64,000 bases of DNA from Steromphala cineraria. Lineage: Eukaryota > Mollusca > Gastropoda > Trochida > Trochidae. A program made the translations under genes and the position numbers. Below are positions 22,655 through 34,603 of this stretch, one piece after another. Under the pieces are notes generated by a model that was given only the letters and a program-made list of their open reading frames with translations, searched no databases and was not told the origin of the DNA. How positions within the stretch are numbered: position 1 is the first letter of the stretch; each line of letters opens with the position of its first letter. The stretch spans positions 47,173,227 to 47,237,226 of the forward strand of contig OU744732.1 of NCBI GenBank assembly GCA_916613615.1, in the 5' to 3' direction.

Positions 22655-22935
22655 TATCCCCCGCCGCTCGTTTAGCGCAAAGCGGGGGATATAGTATTGG
22701 GCAGCGTCCGTCCTTCCGTATGTACGTCCGTACGAATGGCATTGTATATAACTCAAAAACTATTGACTGGATTCTTTTAATTTTTTGTATATGGCTTTAT
22801 CACCATGAGAGTAAGGGTAAGTAGACATCTAGTAGCATGACAAATGTAGACAAATGTTTCTATGTATACATTATACTTTTTATTAACATCAATTTGCGGC
22901 GGGGGATCTTGTCACCTTTGTTACAAATACTTGTT
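22655..22935 (+). repeat. CCCCCGC-ended repeat with CGTCCGTCC motif
   Basis: Starts TATCCCCCGCCGCTCG and has the inverse AAAGCGGGGGATATAG close by, then CAGCGTCCGTCCTTCCG. It ends near GGCGGGGGATCTTGTCACC. The same type of element is at 26670. No open frame. Confidence 0.65.
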
Positions 22936-23297
22936 TATTTATGAAATAAATTTTTATTTATTTAATATTTGTATGGTTTAATTAAGACATATCGAACTGT
23001 ACCTCAGCTTAAAGGGAATTTAGGATAAACATTTTAATATCAGGATATAAATTGAACAGTGTAGCAAGTGACGTCATTCCGCATATTTGCATTATTGTGT
23101 TAAAAAGTGGTAGGAGATACAGACATAAAAGCCTTAGTAATGTCAGATTAGAAATACTTTCAAGGGATAATGAATTTGTACCTAACATAAAGCTTTGAGT
23201 ATTTACGTGGACACCTTTTCTATTTGAGATTAAAAGGGTTTTTCATTAGTTATATAAACTATCATTTGACTACTGTGGTTAACTTTCAAAAAATTCA
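22936..23297. other. Nothing recognised
   Basis: AT-rich, with no gene or clear repeat. Confidence 0.4.
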
Positions 23298-23306
23298 TTT
23301 ACTGAT

Positions 23307-23745
23307 CATCCTGCTACATCAGCGTATATGTCTCCGCTAACGCTGCAACCTATCCCCTGATATCCTCCTATGGTCTTCTGTCGTATCGCTATATATAGCA
23401 AGCCAATCAAATGATGCCCTTTAAGCGATAGCGGCAAACTAGTTTCTTGGCTTCGTTCCGCGTGCACACCTCGTGATTCAAATTAACCAATAGGAGTGCT
23501 ATTAGATAATAAATCTGATTCTCACTGCCGTCTCCCGCTAAACTCCAAATCACGCGCTCTTAGATTTCCACGTGCGACATCACTAGACAACAGTGTATGG
23601 AGTTCGAAATAGTTTGACTGAAAACAGATAGGCTATAAATAGCGCTGAGCAGCCACCCGTCAGCGATACGACAGAAGACCATAGGAGGATATCAGGGGAT
23701 AGGTTGTAGCGTTAGCGGAGACATATACGCTGATGTAGCAGGATG
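23307..23745. mobile_element. CATCCTG foldback MITE, long subfamily
   Basis: A 439-bp element with terminal inverted repeats of about 85 bp. The left end is CATCCTGCTACATCAGCG, and the match runs on through TCTCCGCTAACGCT, CCTATCCCCTGATATCC and TCTTCTGTCGTATCGCT. Perfect 9-bp duplications TTTACTGAT lie at 23298-23306 and 23746-23754. Long inverted repeats plus 9-bp duplications are the Mutator (MULE) pattern. It encodes no transposase. Confidence 0.9.
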
Positions 23746-23754
23746 TTTACTGAT

Positions 23755-24896
23755 TAACGCACTTCATTTTCAGTTTTCGATCAAAACCTCGACTTCCAAC
23801 CTTCCTTTTGTCACTGTTGAAAGATGATTAGCTATAAAATAATTTATAAGTTGTTACTTCTCGATCAAATTGCACTACGTAGAATACCCAATCTGAGCTA
23901 CAGAAGTCATGACATGTCTTGCATATGTTCAAATCTTATTAATATTGTGTTATCATAAGTGGAAGAAATACTTGCATTAAACATTAGAAAACATGTCTTT
24001 TCATTATCATATTTGTGCATTGTTTTTTTAAAGGTATGTTTTATCCTTACACATATTTTTTTTCTAACATTCTCCTTAAGGATAGAAATAATTTAATTAT
24101 TGACGTATTTATAAGCAAGTATTAAATAACAATATGATATAAATGCAACGAGGCAAACTATGGTTTGTTGTATTGTTTGTTTTATTTCAGTTATGCAAAA
24201 TGTAGAGGTTATAAGATGTCTTTTTCATATCTCATCTCACATCTGCCCGTGACCCCTATGCCAGCCCGAGGGCCTAAAGGCCAAAGGTTAAAGGAATGAT
24301 ATTGATGGATTGATATAGGGCTAGATTGAAAAGGAGGACATTTAGGTCAGATATTAAGGTTTCGTTACCTCTATTACAAATGCCACATAATTGATAATAA
24401 TCAATTGGCTACCTTTAACGTTCCTCGTATTAATCTGATGACGTCATCAATGAAATGACGTCAGGTTGAATTTTGTAACCGGTTTTCTTAGGGCGCATAT
24501 GTACTGCAGAAAGGGTTACACCTTTCTCAAAAAATTGCTTTTGTAATTATCAGGTTTCCTGGATCACGGGCGTCACTTGACATTTATATGAATTATGATC
24601 ACTGACATATGTTACCAAGGATAAATGTATATTGAATTTTACATCATGATTTTAGAGAGATCGAAATTTTACAAGTATGTTAGTTATATCACATACTAAA
24701 TACTGTCAACTCATAGTTGTCATTGTACACATTTTATCATTACACGTTAATCTGGTAATTTTTATTTGTATATTCTCTCATTTCCCGAGATAAAATTATA
24801 TATATGCTAACAATTATTACATATTCAATGTTCAAGTTCGAATAATTGTGCTAGTTCCTTTTCCGTTAGTTCAGAATATTGTATAACCATAGGAGT
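23755..24896. other. Nothing recognised
   Basis: No supported gene. Scattered AT-rich sequence with short chance frames. Confidence 0.4.
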
Positions 24897-25234
24897 TTAA
24901 AGTGGCAGTAGCACGTTTTTAGGGGGAATATAAGGTGATGTCAGGAAAATAAAAATTAATGATTCCAATTGAAAGAAAATGTATTTAAACTAAATGATGC
25001 AGTAAAAATTCAAACATATAATGTAAAATTTAGCCATGCTATTTCTTTTATTTACACAAAATTAATTCAAGGTGTTCACACAAAATGGCCGCTAGTGGAT
25101 TTTATGGAAATCTTCATACTTTGTCCTCGGACTATGGCTGGTTGGCTTGTGTAATGAGATTTTGGACACTGTCAAAGTAATACATTTAGCATTAGTGTAC
25201 GATTATCAGAAGAAAAAAAATACTGCCCCTTTAA
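24897..25234 (+). mobile_element. GCAGTAGCACG-family MITE
   Basis: TTAA, AGTGGCAGTAGCACG, full core and TACTGCCCCTTTAA. The right terminal repeat is shortened. Confidence 0.9.
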
Positions 25235-25364
25235 CCCTTCAAAACAATACTCGCTGTCATTCACACAGCATCAAAGGTTTTTTACTGTAATAAAAATCTA
25301 TTTCAAGGTATATCGTCCAGGTAAGAGGGGGTAGCAGGTAAAACTAACTTATTAGCAAAACCAG

Positions 25365-25640
25365 TGATGCATAAAGTTGTATTGCTCAGCCTTTAGGCAA
25401 AGCGCCCTGTAGGCAAACGGGGACCTGGACGACCGATTTATGTATAGATATATATGCATTAACACAAATTGTAATTCGGTTGTGATGCGTAAAGTTAAAT
25501 TGGTGTGACTTTAGGCGAAGTGCCCTGTTGGCAAAAGTGGATCTAGACAGCCGATTTATTTTGTGAAAATGAGCAGTTTATATACATATATGTATATAAA
25601 TAAAATGCATTAACACAAACCGTGATTCGGTTGTGAAATA
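25365..25640. repeat. Two-unit tandem repeat, about 125 bp
   Basis: Two diverged units, each with GATGC(A/G)TAAAGTT, a GGC(A/G)AAG(C/T)GCCCTGT part, a GACCGATTTA-like part and a GCATTAACACAAA...ATTCGGTTGTGA end. Confidence 0.7.
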
Positions 25641-25806
25641 TACAATAACTGAGCCACACATGTTACAGACAGGTTTTATAAAAAAATTGTCAGCTGATAT
25701 ACAACATATCATATCAGGCAGACATATCGTTGGCTTCCGGAGACTATTAAACATAAAAATAATGATATGAATAATACAGCAGGTATGATTGTGTTAATAG
25801 ATACAC

Positions 25807-25945
25807 AATAAGGCCAATATTTATGGATGAACAACTTCTTTATTTTGTGAAAGCGACGTTTCATTTCTTTCTCATTAGAATCTATGTCGATACTGTCGCT
25901 TAAACAAAATAAAGAAGTTGTTCATCAATAAGAATTGTCCTTATT
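25807..25945. repeat. 139-bp near-perfect palindrome
   Basis: Arms of about 60 bp: CAATAAGG, then GATGAACAACTTCTTTATTT and AAGCGAC, repeated in inverse on the right. It would extrude as a hairpin. Possibly the terminal repeats of a minimal foldback transposon. Confidence 0.8.
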
Positions 25946-26665
25946 GCTCTCCACACCAACTTCTAGAATGCCAATCAAAGAAATGTGTTAATAGATGATT
26001 ATATAAAATTATGATAGTAATTCATTATTAATGTCATAAACTTGCATATAGTGGCACTTGTAGTGTCAGGGGGGGGAGGTTCAGGGGTTTCGGAAAATCA
26101 GTTATAAATTCAAGTCAATAAAAATAATATTACATAACCCAAACCCCCCTCCTTGACAATTTCTCAATCCGAACCCGCCCCCTCCTTTTCACTGAGTGCG
26201 ATAAAGCCCAAAATACCCTGGTCAACCGCGTTGCTTCATAATCCATTAAGTCGACAATATCGAGTCCATTGATAGGTCAACAGGGCTTGGGTCCAGCTGT
26301 TATATTGTCCACATGGTTGTAAAGATAGGTATGTTTTGTTAATGTCCACTTTACATTGCTGTGAATCCGTTATTGTTTTCCACATGAATTGCTCCAGGAT
26401 ATGAATATGTAGATACGATCGATGATGTACTACTGATGTAGTGGATAGGATGCGAGGGACGATGAGCTATTATGGGCTGTAGAGCGTTTATCTGTCGGCC
26501 ACTTTATGATTTTATACAAGGTGAGTGTCACTATTGTTTTGGGAGAATGCTTTTAGTTCATGATTTTATATTCTTACTTTCACGTGGAATTAAAATATCG
26601 TTGTACATATTTTGGTAGTTCGAAGAAAAATATTAGAATGTATGATAGGTGATGTAACACCATTC
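25946..26665. other. Nothing recognised
   Basis: No gene. A G-run lies near 26070. Confidence 0.4.
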
Positions 26666-26669
26666 ATTA

Positions 26670-27400
26670 TACCCCGCTCCGAAGTAAGCGGAGGTATATA
26701 GCGGTCATTCCGTCCGTCTGTCCTTCCGTCTGGTCAATTATCTCCAAAAGCTTTAGGTCTAGCTAGATCAACTTTGACCACTTTTTAATTTTCTGGAATT
26801 TATTTTTTGGGTCGTTTCCATGGAAACGTCACTTTTTGGACTTAGTTATATGGTGTACAATGGGGACAGATTTTCTCACAAACTATAACACCTTCGTAAT
26901 TGAAATTTTGCTTATTGGTGCTCCTGATGAATCTTTTGATTGAGTTCGAAAGCCATTTCCGAGATTTTATTTTTGACAGAGTTATGGCCCTTGTTTCTGA
27001 AATTGGACTTGGGGCGATTAACAGGTCTGCAATGGGGACAGATTTCCGCAGAAACTATTACACCTAGATGAATGAAATTTTGGTTATGGGTACACCTGAT
27101 GATACTCTGGATCGAGTTTGAAAGCCATTTCGGAAATATTATATTTCACAGAGTTATGGCCCTTGATTCTGCAATTTGACTTGGTCTGATGCTCCACTGG
27201 GGGCAAGTTTTCTCAGACACGATGACACCTAGATGAATGAAAATGGATCCACCATGATACTTTTCATTGAGTTTGAAAGCTGTTGCCGAATTCGCAGTTA
27301 TGGCCCTTGGGTTTGGGTTTGACCTTGGTGCAAATGACTAGTCTGATGCTCCAATTTCGACACCTTTTATCTGAAACTTTTACAGTTAGGTAGATGAAAT
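26670..27400 (+). repeat. CCCCGCT-ended repeat with internal ~175-bp units
   Basis: Starts TACCCCGCTCCGAAG followed by its inverse and a CATTCCGTCCGTCTGTCC motif. Then about three diverged units follow, each with CTATNACACCT-like, TTGAAAGCCATTTC and AGTTATGGCCCTTG blocks. Same architecture as 56940-57620 in inverse orientation. Confidence 0.7.
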
Positions 27401-28620
27401 TCTGGTTTTTGTTTCACCTTTTGTTTCGCTTATAAGAGGCCCGGCGCTTATTTTTGAATTTGCCCACGTTAGTAAATTTAACGTGTAAGTATTTATTGCT
27501 ACTGAGAGCAAATATACCAACCGGAAAGTACACCTCGTCTATGGCAGATGCAATTGTCTTTCTTCCGTGAGTAAATTGGTTGATTTAAAGGGATATATTT
27601 CTGCTTTAATGCCCTGCTATTTTTAACTATTATTTCGTTCAAAAAAGTGTATCGCTGGGAATGAGAGATGATCAAAATAGTTCATGACCTGCGAAAACGA
27701 GTATGACGATAATAGCAGCTGGTAAGTAGTATATGAATGACCTCAATTAAATCGGAAAATGGCTGCCACCTTTCACTATTGCCTGAAGTTCCTTTCCCGA
27801 AGAGCTTTATAGGCAGGTTTGATTAAAAAATTTTATTCATGTTATTATTTTGAAAATTCCAAACACAAACGTAGCAAACACAGCGCCATGTGATCAAATT
27901 TTTTTTCTGTAGAGTTGATACAATTAGAGTTCAGAATAGACTTTAGAATATGATATTGTCGGGAAATTTATCGCCAACGTAAAGTTTGAGTTATGGCTTT
28001 TACAGAATGAAATTATGTCGGATAAAATCATTGAGAAATGTGCTTTATCTGCAGCCATGTTAAAATCTATGAAATAGCGATATTGAAAGTTTACCGACAT
28101 ATTACAAACATAAACATAACTGTAAACATACCAACGAAAGAGGGGAATTGTGAAAGAAAGAATGACAGGAATATTTTTTAGAGAAAGGGTTTGGATAAAT
28201 GGCGAAAGGTGAAAAGAAAAGTAAGTATCTGGTTACAATTTGTGAAATAGTCATATGTGTATTTATGAAATATATTTATACAGCAAAGCTTATCTATGTT
28301 TGATTATTATTTATTCATGAAATTTAAATCATTTTTGTTATATATGCAGATAAGAGCGTTGAAATACAAACTTTTCTCTTTTTTTTCGTATATCTTCTTC
28401 CTTATATGCGAATCCTAACTAGTTATTCCAAGGCAAGTAACTTCAGGGCACGGGAACACATCTTTTCAATAAAGTAAAACAATCCAGTTCAAGTCACCCG
28501 TATTATTTGTAATAACCCGAAGCTAATCTCCAACTGCCACAAGCAAGATTAGGATTATGCCGATATGTCTACTATTTGTTATGCGATTTTGTTATTAATA
28601 AGTTAGTACATTATGTAAAG
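27401..28620. other. Nothing recognised
   Basis: AT-rich, no supported gene. Confidence 0.4.
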
Positions 28621-28717
28621 GATATTAACCTGTCCCTAGGGTTTGATTGAAAATGTAAACATGAATGTTTCCCGAATGTTTACATTTTCAATCAAACCCG
28701 AGGGACAGGTTAATATC
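28621..28717. repeat. 97-bp hairpin
   Basis: Arms of about 40 bp: GATATTAACCTGTCCC, GGTTTGATTGAAAATG and TAAAC, then the inverse. The loop is short. Confidence 0.85.
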
Positions 28718-28969
28718 TGTCATATAAAGCGAAGGAAAGGACGAAAAACTCGGTAAAAATATTGAAATATATAATAACACTGAAAGTATCGCACAAACGC
28801 AGCCAATCCTTGCAAGCTGTCTTTTCAACAGCAGCTCTTCACGAAAGACTTTAAATATACACATTGCATACGATTTTAGAATAAAATTTAATATATATTT
28901 ACATTATGTATATAAAAATTACAGTGTCAGTGATGACTAAACAAAATGAACATTTGCTGACAAGAAGCC

Positions 28970-29042
28970 TCGGTAGCTCAAGCGGTAAGAGCGCTGTTTA
29001 ACAACAAAGAGGTTCCGTGTTCGAATCCCGCTTGAAACGTGA
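28970..29042 (+). other. tRNA-like sequence (pseudogene or SINE head)
   Basis: Has a D-arm that pairs (TAGCTCAAGCGGTAAGAGCG) and a box B (GTTCGAATCCC). The acceptor ends, the anticodon stem and the T stem do not pair properly, so it is not a working tRNA gene. It is probably the head of another SINE or a tRNA pseudogene. Confidence 0.5.
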
Positions 29043-29471
29043 CATTGAAAGCAGGTTTACCCGAGAAAAGAATTACCTCCAAAATGACACGATTATGACA
29101 CCTGAGGTTCATATGTGATATTCATAGTTGATTGTTTTGTTTGTACCACGAGAGTTTTATATCTATTCAGTTGCCACGATTGCTGATCATATCTGACAGT
29201 ATATTTATGTGAAGGGATGTCGGTTCAATTACAACTCGTTAGCAAAGCCAACTGGTAAGTTTTTGGATAATGCCCCTATCTCACTACGAGTTGACGAATT
29301 GTCACGAATCGTCACGAAAGAGATTTTTTTTCACATTCGTGAATTCGTAATGAAATCTTGAGATTCTTAAATGAGGCATAGTTGATTCGGCAACATTCAT
29401 CCAATTCGTGGCATTTCAGATTCGTAAACTTTTTTCAACTAATTCGTGTAGTTCGTAACCAATTCTGTTAA

Positions 29472-30308
29472 TGCCCCTATTTCACTACGAGAGGAATTCT
29501 GACGAATCGCCACGATAGAGAACTATTTCACATTCGTTAACATTCGTAGACAATTCGTGATTTATTCTTGTGATTCGTAATGAATTCGTGATTGATTCGG
29601 CAATATTCTTACAATTCGTGGCATTCGTGAAAAAAAATTTGTTTGTCAAAAGATTTTCCCGAATCAACTACTGTCTCGTAAACTATTCGTAATTAATTCG
29701 GGTCATTCGTAACAAATTCGTAACGAGTTCTTGGAAATTCGTGGTTGATATTTTTGATGGTCTCTCCCCGAATTATTTTAACGAATCATCTACGAAACAG
29801 TCACGAATTATCGTAATCTATTCCTACATCATTTGTGATATCGTATCATATTCGTGAAAATTCGTAGTATATTCGCAGTTGTTTCGTAGTTATATCGTAC
29901 AATTCGTACATAATTCGTAAGCAATTCGTGTTGGTTTCGTAGTGTTTTAGCATGAAAAGCTACGAATTTTCGTAAACGTTTCGTACAAGTGAAATTGCAG
30001 TTCACGAATGTTGCCGAATATTCACGAATTTTTACAATCACCTATTCGTGGCGATTTTGATGGTCTGGCCCCGAATTAAGGACAACAATTCCTAGTGTAT
30101 TCGCAACTATTTTCTAATTATTTCGTACAATTTGTACAAAATTCGTAAACAATTCGTAAATTATTCGTATCTGGTTTGTAGGGTTTAAGCATTTATAACT
30201 AAGAATTTTCGTACACGTTTTGCACAAGTAAAATTGCTGTCTTATGCCGATTGTTATACAATGAACTATATTCGTGGCTAATCGTGACTATTCCTCTCGT
30301 AGTGAAAT
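29472..30308. repeat. TTCGT-rich foldback element
   Basis: About 840 bp made of dozens of short TTCGTAA/TTCGTGA-like words, separated by AT-rich spacers and often in both orientations. The ends are inverted: TATTTCACTACGAGAGGAAT at the left and, read inverted, the same string at the right. A shorter copy of the left end lies at 29268. A CAGTAGAAC MITE starts at the right border. No gene. Superfamily unknown. Confidence 0.75.
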
Positions 30309-30309
30309 A

Positions 30310-30468
30310 CAGTAGAACTTGGATATAACGAACTCCAAGGGACCAAAGCATTTAGTTCGCTATATCCGGTGTTCGCTATACGCAGATAAGTTTAATGATA
30401 ATATATAGGGACGGGACTTGAAAATTTGTTCGCTATATCCGATTGTTCACTATATCCGAGTTCTACTG
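30310..30468. mobile_element. CAGTAGAAC MITE, copy 2
   Basis: CAGTAGAACTTGGATATAAC at the left, GAGTTCTACTG at the right, TA on both sides. It inserted at the edge of the TTCGT foldback. Confidence 0.85.
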
Positions 30469-31240
30469 TAATGGCATAAGACTGTAGGCAAGACGCCATA
30501 TTGACAAAGATGACCCGCTATCTTGTAATCTTTGATGACGTAATTAAACGCTATGGTCAAAGTGGCGTCGCCTTGAGGCAAAACCCGCTTGCGCAACGTA
30601 GATAAAATGATAGTTTTTCTCAAGTTAAAACAAAATGATTTTTATCAGCATTGCGCAATCCATTATCATATAGTGTGAAAATTGGTAACTTTTTCCCCCT
30701 TAACCATAACATATCTTAATTTCACCTGTACTTCAGCAGACCTACAACCGATAACTGGTATGACCAACATAACCACGTCATGGCATCTAGGGGGTTAAGG
30801 ATCTGAAGGCAGTCAGCGCTCTAGAAGATAGAGACTGTTCTGCTTAAACTATTTTTGATTACAATTGGATTTATAGCTGGTTGAAACGTCTTGGTGAGTT
30901 ATTTTGTGATTTCCTTTTGGATTCATCTAGTTGAGCGGTAGGTTATTTCTATTCCAATCAATACACTTATTATTACAAATCTGTCCATGTGATCATTAAT
31001 TTTTTAACAATTCACTATCAAGAGCTTGAATGATTTTTCGGTTTCGAATTCCTACAAGAAATGATGGTCTCATTTTCAATTTCAAAGGCGGTGACGACCT
31101 TGCCTCAATTCAAAATATAACGCCTTATTGGCATTGTATTCATTTTGGTAATTATCTTGTGCATAACCGAATCACGTATCTCTATAATTGTGGTTTTAAA
31201 AGCGTTTTGCCTTTTGAAAAATATGTTTCTGATAATTGAT
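30469..31240. other. Nothing recognised
   Basis: The frame at 31030-31239 has no recognisable domain. Confidence 0.4.
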
Positions 31241-31588
31241 TTAAAGGGACAGAAGCACGTTTTTAGGGGAAATATAGGAAAATGAAAATTAATTGTCCTA
31301 ATTGAAAGACAATGTATTTAAACTAAATGGAGCAGTAATAATTCAAATATATAAAGTTTATCCATGCGATTCCTTTTTCTTACACAAAATGAATTAAAGG
31401 TGTTCACACAAAATGGCCGCCAATGGATTTTGTGTTAATCTTCATACTTTGTCCTCTGACTTTTGATGATGGGTTTGTGTAATGAGATTTTTGACAGTGT
31501 CAGAATAATACATATAGCATTAACTTACAATTATCAGTGAAAAATGTAAAATATGAAATTATCGAAAATCGTGCTACTGCTCTTTTAA
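31241..31588 (+). mobile_element. GCAGTAGCACG-family MITE
   Basis: TTAA, AGGGACAGAAGCACG, core, then CGTGCTACTGCTCTTTTAA. Confidence 0.9.
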
Positions 31589-32328
31589 ACCATATAGAAG
31601 ACATGTTTAAGGATAGAGATCTTCATCATGTTGTCATTAGAACACTGAATAAATTCCAAAACGTTAAACTATTTTCTATATATTGTTGATTAAATTTGTT
31701 CATTTATGTATGTTTCTTCATAGTTCATTGATTGACCTGAGAGTCATTATGATCAATTAAATAGGTTCTAACATGTTACTTATTTTGTATCCGCTCGTCA
31801 AAGCATTGTCCAATGAAACTTGGCATTCGTGACTCTTTCTAAAAAACATCACAGTCTTGCGAATATTGAAAGAAAGTGTTTCATATGACTTGCCCCGGGG
31901 CAAGACGTGTTACCTGCATTTTGGTTTAAAATCTATAGTACCCTGGGATATACCTGGAATTTGAGTATTTAAAGGGACCGTCCTATTCGGGTATTTTTGG
32001 TGGACACAAATTTCAAGAGGGCATTGATGCATACTATTCTTTGTCAAATAGTTAAATCTAGAACAACTTAAATGTTACCCTCACTTGCATATATTTTAAA
32101 AAATTGGGAAATAATCATGTATTTTTATTAACAGGGAAGTACTTTTGAATTTTGTTTCCCCAATAGGACTGTCTTTTTCACAGACGTTAGGTAGCAAACC
32201 TTAGACAGCTTGAATAAACATAAAGCCTTTACCCAGTCCCAGTAATGCAGATGTATTCGCTTTCAGTTATTAAAATCTTTTGTTTTTTAATATTAATAAC
32301 CTTTTGCATCTGTGTTACAGATCTTACT
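31589..32328 (+). promoter_or_regulatory. Upstream region and likely 3' splice site of the fucosyltransferase gene
   Basis: No coding feature. 32295-32320 is a strong splice acceptor: a pyrimidine-rich run, then CATCTGTGTTACAG, followed nine bases later by an ATG. This suggests that a 5' UTR exon lies upstream and that translation starts at 32329. I could not place the promoter or first exon. Confidence 0.45.
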
Positions 32329-33627
32329 ATGGAAGTTGGATGTTGCAAGAACAGAGCTTTTAAAGGAATTATCTTGATATATGCACTTGTAGTCGTAGTC
32401 TTCCTATCCTACAATCTTGGCAATGCTCCTACTTTGCATATTTTTTACACGGCACTGGGATTCAACAAGTCAATGACGTCATCTGATAAGTCACGTGTTC
32501 TCTCTGACGGCGATAAACCAAATCAGAGTTTTGTCATTCTTAACACAAATACAACACCATACTTCTACAAGTCTATGACACTCCATCCAAATGACATATT
32601 TAAAAAAGAAACCTCGTACCAGATATCTGAATTAAACACCATTTTGCAAAAAAGTGAAAACTCTGTGAAGAAGATTGCGTATTACAATCCGCCATCTTGG
32701 TGGGAACCGTGGTGGTGCGAGCAGGGTATTAAACACTGTCCCATATCATCATGTTCTTGTTTCCATGGGCACGAGACCATACCGGAAGCTGATGGTGTTA
32801 TTGTTGATGCTGTTAATTTGAAGAATCCGGTTGCTCCTGAACGGCGGACAGACCAAATTTGGATATTCTATGGACTGGAACCACCTGCTCATTACAGATG
32901 GTTTGATTCATACAAGTCAGAGGGATGGAGAAGCCGTTTTAACTGGACCATGACATACCGCCTAGATTCCGACATCGTTACGCCATATAACGTTCTCTTA
33001 CGTCAAAGAGTTCCTGCAAATAAGGATTATGTGAGGGTAGTCTCAGAGAAAACCAAACATGGACTGATATTTGCAAGTAACTGCAAAACCGAATCGAAAC
33101 GTGAACCATATATAGAGGAACTATCTAAGTATTACCCCGTGGATGTGTTTGGGAAATGTGGTATGAAGAAAATAAGGGAGGATTTTAACGTGTCCTCGCC
33201 GGAAGTCCAACGGAGTTACAGGTTTTATCTGGCTTTTGAAAACTCGTTTTGTGATGACTACATTACAGAAAAAGTGTTTAAGATTTATGAGAGAGCTATA
33301 AACCTGATTCCAATAGTTAGGGGCGGAGTGGACTATAAGAAGTTCTTGCCAGAAGGGACGTATATAAATACAGCCGATTTTAAAAGTCCCAAAGACTTAG
33401 CAGAGTACTTGAGATACCTAGAAACAAATGAGAGTGCTTATATTGGTATGTTACGTAAAAAGGATGAATTTATTCATGCTGGTCATAGATCCAATTTCAT
33501 ATCAAGCTTTTGTGATGTATGCATTAAGTTGCACAATGTTGAAACTTTTCCCAATCATTATCCAGATATTGCAAACTGGATACATCAAGGAACATGCAGC
33601 CATAGTAGAGTAACCGAGATTAACTGA
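32329..33627 (+). CDS. Alpha-1,3-fucosyltransferase (GT10), Golgi type II membrane protein
   Basis: Transfers fucose from GDP-fucose to GlcNAc/LacNAc acceptors in the Golgi. From the start chosen here it has 432 residues. They form a short cytosolic tail, one membrane anchor (about 13-29, GIILIYALVVVVFLSYNL), a stem of roughly 80 residues with NKS, NQS and NTT sites, and the N-terminal GT10 domain (YYNPPSWWEPWW; RRTDQIWIFYGLEPPAHY; FNWTMTYRLDSDI at about 204). The C-terminal GT10 domain has SNCKTESKREPYIEEL, VDVFGKCG and the GDP-fucose-binding RFYLAFENSFCDDYITEKVF at about 298. All expected blocks are present and the length is usual, so it should be active. The coding part has no intron, as is common for this family. 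The frame also runs upstream to an ATG at 32245, but that part looks like an intron end with a splice acceptor at 32320. Which glycan it makes cannot be read from sequence. Confidence 0.93.
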   Translation: MEVGCCKNRAFKGIILIYALVVVVFLSYNLGNAPTLHIFYTALGFNKSMTSSDKSRVLSDGDKPNQSFVILNTNTTPYFYKSMTLHPNDIFKKETSYQISELNTILQKSENSVKKIAYYNPPSWWEPWWCEQGIKHCPISSCSCFHGHETIPEADGVIVDAVNLKNPVAPERRTDQIWIFYGLEPPAHYRWFDSYKSEGWRSRFNWTMTYRLDSDIVTPYNVLLRQRVPANKDYVRVVSEKTKHGLIFASNCKTESKREPYIEELSKYYPVDVFGKCGMKKIREDFNVSSPEVQRSYRFYLAFENSFCDDYITEKVFKIYERAINLIPIVRGGVDYKKFLPEGTYINTADFKSPKDLAEYLRYLETNESAYIGMLRKKDEFIHAGHRSNFISSFCDVCIKLHNVETFPNHYPDIANWIHQGTCSHSRVTEIN

Positions 33628-33768
33628 ACTGTGCTGATAGTGTCTCCCTATGTTCGCTACCACTTAGTCTTATTTATCTCCCTGTCCCTGTATGCTTATC
33701 TCGCCTTTTCTTTCTCATAGTTGCTCTCTAACCCTCTCTTTTTCTTTCTCTGTATTTCTCTCTATCAT

Positions 33769-34035
<267 letters not shown>

Positions 34036-34603
34036 GTTGTGAAAATATATTTAGTTGTTTTATGATTTGTATCGTATTATTTTTATTGATATCAACGTTG
34101 CAATATTGGATAACATTTTATCAATTCGTATTGGTTCGCATACTCATGTGAATTCTATTCACAACAATGATTAAAAAAATCCTTCGACAGCACATGTTAA
34201 AATCATTTATTCTCATCACGAATATCATCAACATAGGACAGTTAAGACACTAGTTCACAGTTTGAAATAAAATGCTTCAACTTCAATCATTTATTCAAAT
34301 TTATTTTTTCAAACACAAATTAATTTTTTTAATTTGAAATTTAATACTTCAATAAATATCAACGTTAAAACGCTTATGGTATACTGTTGTTTTAAGTCAT
34401 TTATTAAAAGAAATTGCCCTTGATTCAAGTTTTTAAAGTTAAGTTGTGAATTTTAAAAAATAAACAAACGAATATTTTCGATAATAGCCCCTTGTTCTTA
34501 TTCTACAGAAAACCCAATTTCTCTACTTGATACAATCGGATAATCACTGAAGACAGGGGTTCATACGTAATGTTTCTATGAAAATTAGTTAGGAGGATAA
34601 GGT
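34036..34603. other. AT-rich stretch, nothing recognised
   Basis: GAAATAAAAT at about 34263 could serve as a poly(A) signal for the fucosyltransferase, but there is no further support. Confidence 0.35.

Noticed and set aside
28970..29042. Functional tRNA gene
   Set aside because: Box A and B are present, but acceptor, anticodon and T stems do not pair.
29472..30308. CRISPR-like array because of many short repeats
   Set aside because: Repeat words are 5-8 bp, irregularly spaced and in both orientations, and the genome is eukaryotic.
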